Source: Rhizobiaceae bacterium
GTDB lineage: Bacteria > Pseudomonadota > Alphaproteobacteria > Rhizobiales > Rhizobiaceae
Assembly (NCBI GenBank): GCA_905339215.1
Contig: CAJPFN010000010.1
Location: forward strand, 1 to 45,276
Direction: 5' to 3'
DNA: 45,276 nucleotides
The notes beneath the pieces were generated by a model. It made no database searches. It saw nothing but the letters and a program-made list of their open reading frames with translations, and was not told where the DNA came from. Below are positions 39,366 to 45,276 of the stretch, one piece after another. Every line of letters starts with the position of its first letter. Position 1 is the stretch's first letter. The translations under genes were made by a program, and so were the position numbers.

Positions 39366-39492
39366 ACCGCCCGCATCCGGCGTGGGCGTCCCCCGCGCCG
39401 GTTGTTCTTTGAGCCCGGAAAAGACTGACAAAAAGACGGCCGGATCGTTCCAGACGAGCCAGCAAGGCCGACCGAACAGCGAAAGGCATAAA

Positions 39493-40095
39493 ATGTTCGC
39501 AGTCATCAAGACCGGTGGCAAGCAGTATCGCGTTGCCGCCAACGACCTCCTGAAGGTCGAGAAGCTCGCCGGAAATGCCGGCGATATCGTTGAATTCACG
39601 CAGGTTCTCGCCGTCGGCGAGGGCGATGGCGCCGAGATCGGAGCCCCCTTCGTCGCCGGCGCGGTGGTCACCGCCGAAGTCGTCGAACAGGGCAAGGCCA
39701 AGACGGTCATTGCCTTCAAGAAGCGCCGCCGGCAGAACTCGCGCCGCACGCGCGGCCATCGCCAGCTGCTGACCACGGTGCGCATCGCCGAGATCCTGAC
39801 GGGCGGTGCCAAGCCGGCCAGGAAGGCTGCGGCAAAGAAGGAAGCCAAGGCCGAAGCGCCCGCCGCTGCTGCGGCGCCGCTCTTCTCCGCCCCGGCGGGC
39901 GAGGGCGACGACCTGACCCTGATCAAGGGAATCGGTCCGGTCGCGGCCGGTCAGCTCAGGGAGCAGGGCATCACCAGCTTCGCCCAGCTGGCGTCGTTGA
40001 CCGACGACGACGTCACGAAGATCGACGCCAACATGCCTTTCAGCGCCGACCAGATCCAGGACTGGCGCGAGCAGGCCAAGGCGCTGGCGAAGTGA
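39493..40095 (+). CDS. rplU: Ribosomal protein L21 with C-terminal helix-hairpin-helix tail
   Basis: Residues 1-103 form a normal L21 ([14 protein letters not shown] and [16 protein letters not shown], the rRNA-binding basic block). An Ala/Lys-rich linker follows (about 104-138), then a helix-hairpin-helix-like domain with [18 protein letters not shown] and [16 protein letters not shown] to residue 200. Plain L21 is near 103 residues, so this one is about twice normal. The extension is known in some Mesorhizobium relatives, and its role is unknown. The ATG at 39493 has GAAAGG before it. rpmA follows 73 bases later. Confidence 0.95.
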   Translation: MFAVIKTGGKQYRVAANDLLKVEKLAGNAGDIVEFTQVLAVGEGDGAEIGAPFVAGAVVTAEVVEQGKAKTVIAFKKRRRQNSRRTRGHRQLLTTVRIAEILTGGAKPARKAAAKKEAKAEAPAAAAAPLFSAPAGEGDDLTLIKGIGPVAAGQLREQGITSFAQLASLTDDDVTKIDANMPFSADQIQDWREQAKALAK

Positions 40096-40168
40096 CGCGG
40101 ACTTGAATCGGGGGCCGAACACCCCCATAAGGAATTGACGCGCTCGTGAGGCGCAAAGGAGCACTCAG

Positions 40169-40438
40169 ATGGCACACAAGAAAGCTGGCGGTTCGTCGCG
40201 CAACGGTCGCGATTCCGAGTCCAAGCGCCTTGGCGTGAAGAAGTTCGGCGGCGAGAAGGTCGTGGCCGGCAATATCATCATTCGTCAACGCGGCACCAAG
40301 TGGCACGCGGGTTCGAACGTCGGCATGGGCAAGGACCATACCCTGTTTGCGCTCGAGGCCGGCGCGGTCGCTTTTGCCAAGAAAGCCAATGGCCGAACCT
40401 ACGTGTCGGTAAACCCGACCGCAAAAGCAGCGGAGTAG
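40169..40438 (+). CDS. rpmA: Ribosomal protein L27
   Basis: This 89-residue large-subunit protein has the usual N-terminal [19 protein letters not shown] near the peptidyl-transferase centre, and [13 protein letters not shown] in the core. Because the sequence starts directly with MAHKKA, no cleaved N-terminal extension is present. AAAGGAGCACTCAG gives a strong ribosome binding site. It is co-transcribed with rplU and closed by a strong terminator. Confidence 0.98.
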   Translation: MAHKKAGGSSRNGRDSESKRLGVKKFGGEKVVAGNIIIRQRGTKWHAGSNVGMGKDHTLFALEAGAVAFAKKANGRTYVSVNPTAKAAE

Positions 40439-40508
40439 CCGGTTCCGCACCATGACACCGGCACCCATCTCGGGGACCGGTGTCCGGCAGAGTCCGGAAA
40501 AGGGATCA

Positions 40509-40541
40509 GGGGAGATGGGTTTCCATCTCCCCTTTTTCTTT
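40509..40541 (+). terminator. Rho-independent terminator after rpmA
   Basis: A perfect 10-base-pair stem (GGGGAGATGG and CCATCTCCCC) with a GTTT loop is followed by TTTTTCTTT. It ends the rplU-rpmA transcript and lies immediately before the GNAT gene. Confidence 0.95.
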
Positions 40542-40557
40542 GCCTGGAGGACTGAAA

Positions 40558-41148
40558 ATGGTTGCCGAAACGGAAGATGCCGAAGACGCGAGTCTGGTCA
40601 TAGACTGCCCGGTGCTGCTCACGGAACGTCTCGTCCTGCGCGCTCCGCACGAGGACGACGTACCCGACCTCGCCCGGCTCGCCAACAACCGGCGCGTAGC
40701 AGAGATGCTGGCGCGCATGCCGCACCCCTACGGCGAAACCGAAGCCCGCGCTTTCATCGCCATGACGCGGCAGAAGGGCCGACCCGGCGCCACCTATGCC
40801 GTGACGCTCGCCGAGACCGGCGCTTTCCTTGGCTGTGCAGGTCTGAACGCGACCGACCGCGGCCTGGAGATGGGCTACTGGATCGGCGAGCCATACTGGA
40901 AGCAGGGCTATGCGACCGAGGCCGCGCATGCGCTCGTCGACCTCGCCTTCCGCGTCACCGCGATCAACGCATTGCACGTGTCGTGCCGGGTCATCAATCC
41001 GGCGTCGCGGCGCGTGATCCACAAATGCGGTTTCCAGTACGCCGGTCAGGGCATGTTGAACTCGATCGTCGCCGGACAGGTGCCGGTCGAGCGCTATCGG
41101 CTCGACCGCAGGACATGGATCAGCCTGCGCAGCTGGGGTCGTTCATGA
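40558..41148 (+). CDS. GNAT N-acetyltransferase, RimJ/RimL-type
   Basis: This 196-residue acetyltransferase shows the RimJ/RimL-like start LLTERLVLRAPHEDDVPDLARL, the acetyl-CoA loop region YWKQGYATEAAHALVDLAF, and NPASRRVIHKCGFQYAG near the end. A GNAT gene often follows rpmA in rhizobia. Substrate is unknown; an N-terminal residue of a protein is possible. CCTGGAGGACTGAAA before the ATG decides the start; an earlier in-frame ATG at 40480 lies before the rpmA terminator. Confidence 0.88.
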   Translation: MVAETEDAEDASLVIDCPVLLTERLVLRAPHEDDVPDLARLANNRRVAEMLARMPHPYGETEARAFIAMTRQKGRPGATYAVTLAETGAFLGCAGLNATDRGLEMGYWIGEPYWKQGYATEAAHALVDLAFRVTAINALHVSCRVINPASRRVIHKCGFQYAGQGMLNSIVAGQVPVERYRLDRRTWISLRSWGRS

Positions 41149-41168
41149 AGCAGGGGCGCCGCCTGGGA

Positions 41169-42029
41169 TCAGCCGAACTCCGTCCACACCGGACGGTGGT
41201 CGGACCCGACAGCGTCGGCATCGACAGTGCACGACTTCACCCTCGGCAGCAGGCCGGCATAGACGAAGCAGTAGTCGAGGCAACGCCTGCGGGCCGGGTC
41301 GCCGGGTCGTTTCGGATCGATCCAGGTGATCCGGTCGGCCTCGGCGGCCGAGGATGCGTCGACCGGATAGGCGGCGCGGCGGGCAATGCCGAACTCGACG
41401 TCGCGCAGGCCGGTCATGGCGACGTATTCGGGCGATCCCGGCTGCAGGTTGAAGTCGCCCATGAGCACGAACTCCTCCGGGTGCGGCGGCTCCGGAAAGC
41501 CGAGTTCCGAAATCCCGCTCACCGCGCCCCCCTCGATAGCGTAGGCGAGCACCTTGTCGACCAGCCAGCGTACCTGGGCGATGCGCTCGCTCGGGCTCGT
41601 GTGGTCGAGATGCACGGAATAGAAGCGGACAGGCCCGAAGGGCGTCGCGATCATCGCCTCCAGCGCACCGCGCTGCAGGTTCAGCCGGTCGAAGGTGCGC
41701 GTACGCGGCAGGAGCAGGTTGCGCGAGGCGAGGATCGGCGTCTTCGACAGGACCATGTTGCCGAACTCGAAGTGCCGCGTCACCGCGCGTCCGGCCTCGA
41801 CCGACGAGCCCATCTCGACGCTGTAGGGCGCGCCGTAGACGGAGAAGTATTCGGGAAGCTGGTCGCGCAGCTCGGCGACCATGTCGCGGCCGCCATTGTT
41901 CGGATTGTTGCGCGAAACCTCCTGCAGCGCGATCACGTCGGCGTCGCGAACCGCGTCGGCGATCCGCCCAATGTCGTATCGGCCGTCGAGACCGATGCCG
42001 TACTGGACGTTATAGGTCACGCATTTCAT
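41169..42029 (-). CDS. Endonuclease/exonuclease/phosphatase family protein
   Basis: This 286-residue protein has the EEP fold: VTYNVQYGIG near the start, ALQEVSRN with the metal-binding glutamate, FYSVHLDH with the histidine, LMGDFNLQPGS with the Asp-Asn pair, and GSDHRPVW at the end with the catalytic Asp-His. No signal peptide or anchor is seen, so it is cytoplasmic. The substrate, a phosphodiester in DNA, RNA or a lipid, is unknown. The ATG at 42029 follows GGAGGAGACCGAAACGCC. Confidence 0.88.
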   Translation of the reverse strand: MKCVTYNVQYGIGLDGRYDIGRIADAVRDADVIALQEVSRNNPNNGGRDMVAELRDQLPEYFSVYGAPYSVEMGSSVEAGRAVTRHFEFGNMVLSKTPILASRNLLLPRTRTFDRLNLQRGALEAMIATPFGPVRFYSVHLDHTSPSERIAQVRWLVDKVLAYAIEGGAVSGISELGFPEPPHPEEFVLMGDFNLQPGSPEYVAMTGLRDVEFGIARRAAYPVDASSAAEADRITWIDPKRPGDPARRRCLDYCFVYAGLLPRVKSCTVDADAVGSDHRPVWTEFG

Positions 42030-42099
42030 GGCGTTTCGGTCTCCTCCGGTACGCGCAGGCAACGAATCCGCTCTCGCGCGGACGCCTCGCATGCGTTAG

Positions 42100-44356
<2,257 letters not shown>

Positions 44357-44360
<4 letters not shown>

Positions 44361-45276
44361 TGTCGATGCTCGACAAGAACAGGATCTCCGGCGAGGACAC
44401 GGTTGCGCTGATGGCCGCGATCGGACGCAAGGCGCGCGCCGCGGCGCGAGCGCTGGCGATCGCCTCGACGAACGCCAAGAACCGCGCGCTCGCCGCGATG
44501 GCCGACGCCCTCGTCGCGAGCGAGGCGTCGATCCTCGACGCCAACGCAATCGACATGGCCAACGGTACGGAAGCGGGCCTCTCCAAGGCGTCGCTCGACC
44601 GGTTGAAGCTGACGCCCGCGCGCATCCGCGACATGGCCGACGGCATCCGTGCCATCGCTGCGCTGAAGGATCCTGTCGGCGAGGTCATCGCCGCCTGGGA
44701 CCGCCCGAACGGCCTGCACATCGAGCGCGTGCGCACCCCGCTCGGCGTCATCGGCGTCATCTACGAGAGCCGTCCCAACGTAACCGCGGATGCCGGCGCG
44801 CTGTGCCTGAAGGCGGGGAACCCGGTGATCCTGCGCGGTGGCTCGGATTCGATCAATTCCTCGTCCGCCATCCATGCCTGTCTCGCTGAAGGCCTCAAGG
44901 CCGCCGGCCTGCCCCGAGACGCCATCAAACTCGTGCCGACAACGGACCGCGCCGCGGTCGGCGAGATGCTGAAGGGCCTCGACGGCAACCTTGACGTCAT
45001 CGTGCCGCGCGGCGGCAAGAGCCTGGTCGCACGCGTTCAGTCGGAGGCGCGCGTGCCGGTCTTCGCCCACCTCGAAGGCATCTGCCACGTCTATGTCGAT
45101 CGCTCGGCCGACCGCGACATGGCGGTGCGCATCGTCGTCAACGCCAAGATGCGACGCACCGGCATCTGCGGGGCGGCCGAGACGCTCCTGGTCGACCGCG
45201 CCGTCGCCGGCACCCATCTCGTGCCGATCCTCACTGCGCTCGCCGAGGCGGGCTGCGCGATCCGCGCCACACCGGA
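44357..45276 (+). CDS. proA: Gamma-glutamyl phosphate reductase, 5' part
   Basis: This is the first 306 codons of the NADPH-dependent reductase that makes glutamate-5-semialdehyde for proline synthesis. The aldehyde dehydrogenase superfamily motifs [20 protein letters not shown] and VPRGGKSLV are present. The catalytic cysteine lies in [13 protein letters not shown], near codon 270. The gene runs off the window end. The first codons are ATG ATG TCG ATG (44357, 44360, 44366); any of the three could start, and the first overlaps the proB stop (ATGA). It is coupled to proB. Confidence 0.93.

Overview
The window is a gene-dense, GC-rich chromosomal segment from an alphaproteobacterium of the Hyphomicrobiales (Rhizobiales), most likely a Mesorhizobium/Phyllobacteriaceae relative. 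The markers are the glycerol-type ABC transporter with a DUF2160 partner, the dapF-mtaB-ftsY-septation protein A string, ccmABCDG diverging from acnA, the family content (DUF1127, DUF1223, DUF2794, IalB), rplU with a C-terminal helix-hairpin-helix tail, and rplU-rpmA followed by obgE-proB-proA. I see no tRNA, rRNA, CRISPR array, insertion sequence or phage gene. It reads as core chromosome with a few accessory genes. The species call is inference from protein families and gene order.

Layout. 1-2431: end of a glycerol/sugar ABC importer operon (permease tail, DUF2160 protein, binding protein), closed by a terminator. 2673-8395: alanine racemase, a tiny DUF1328 membrane protein, then dapF, mtaB, ftsY and septation protein A in one tight operon. 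8432-12238: an accessory-looking block with a GAF-GGDEF-EAL protein, a PPOX flavoprotein, a DUF1127 peptide behind stacked palindromes, and a bile-acid/sodium symporter family protein. 12357-15267: ccmABCDG for cytochrome c maturation (minus strand), divergent from acnA. The shared control region holds a perfect CTAGAA-N3-TTCTAG inverted repeat that looks like an Irr (iron response regulator) box lying on the acnA promoter. 18422-21435: DUF1223, a 421-base gap, DUF2794, a GNAT enzyme and a Bax inhibitor-1 family protein.

21639-25610: a YbbA/YbbP-like ABC exporter-type pair divergent from a TesA-type SGNH esterase. 25728-28284: ThpR and a low-molecular-weight tyrosine phosphatase whose 3' ends overlap by 97 bases, then pterin dehydratase, a DUF1232 protein and an IalB-like periplasmic protein. 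28468-34099: rlmN with an overlapping small membrane protein, then two GT39-type membrane glycosyltransferases flanking a LysE exporter. The first glycosyltransferase has unusual codon use and may be acquired. 34209-37869: argG between two unrecognised secreted proteins, then a lytic transglycosylase. 38033-45276: a flavin amine oxidase, rplU-rpmA with a strong terminator, a GNAT enzyme, an endonuclease/exonuclease/phosphatase family protein, and the translationally coupled obgE-proB-proA (proA runs off the end).

No clearly new multi-gene system is visible. The best leads are the iron-type operator shared by ccm and acnA, the L21-HhH fusion, the palindrome cluster before the DUF1127 gene, the two unrecognised secreted proteins beside argG, and the UUG starts that overlap upstream stop codons.
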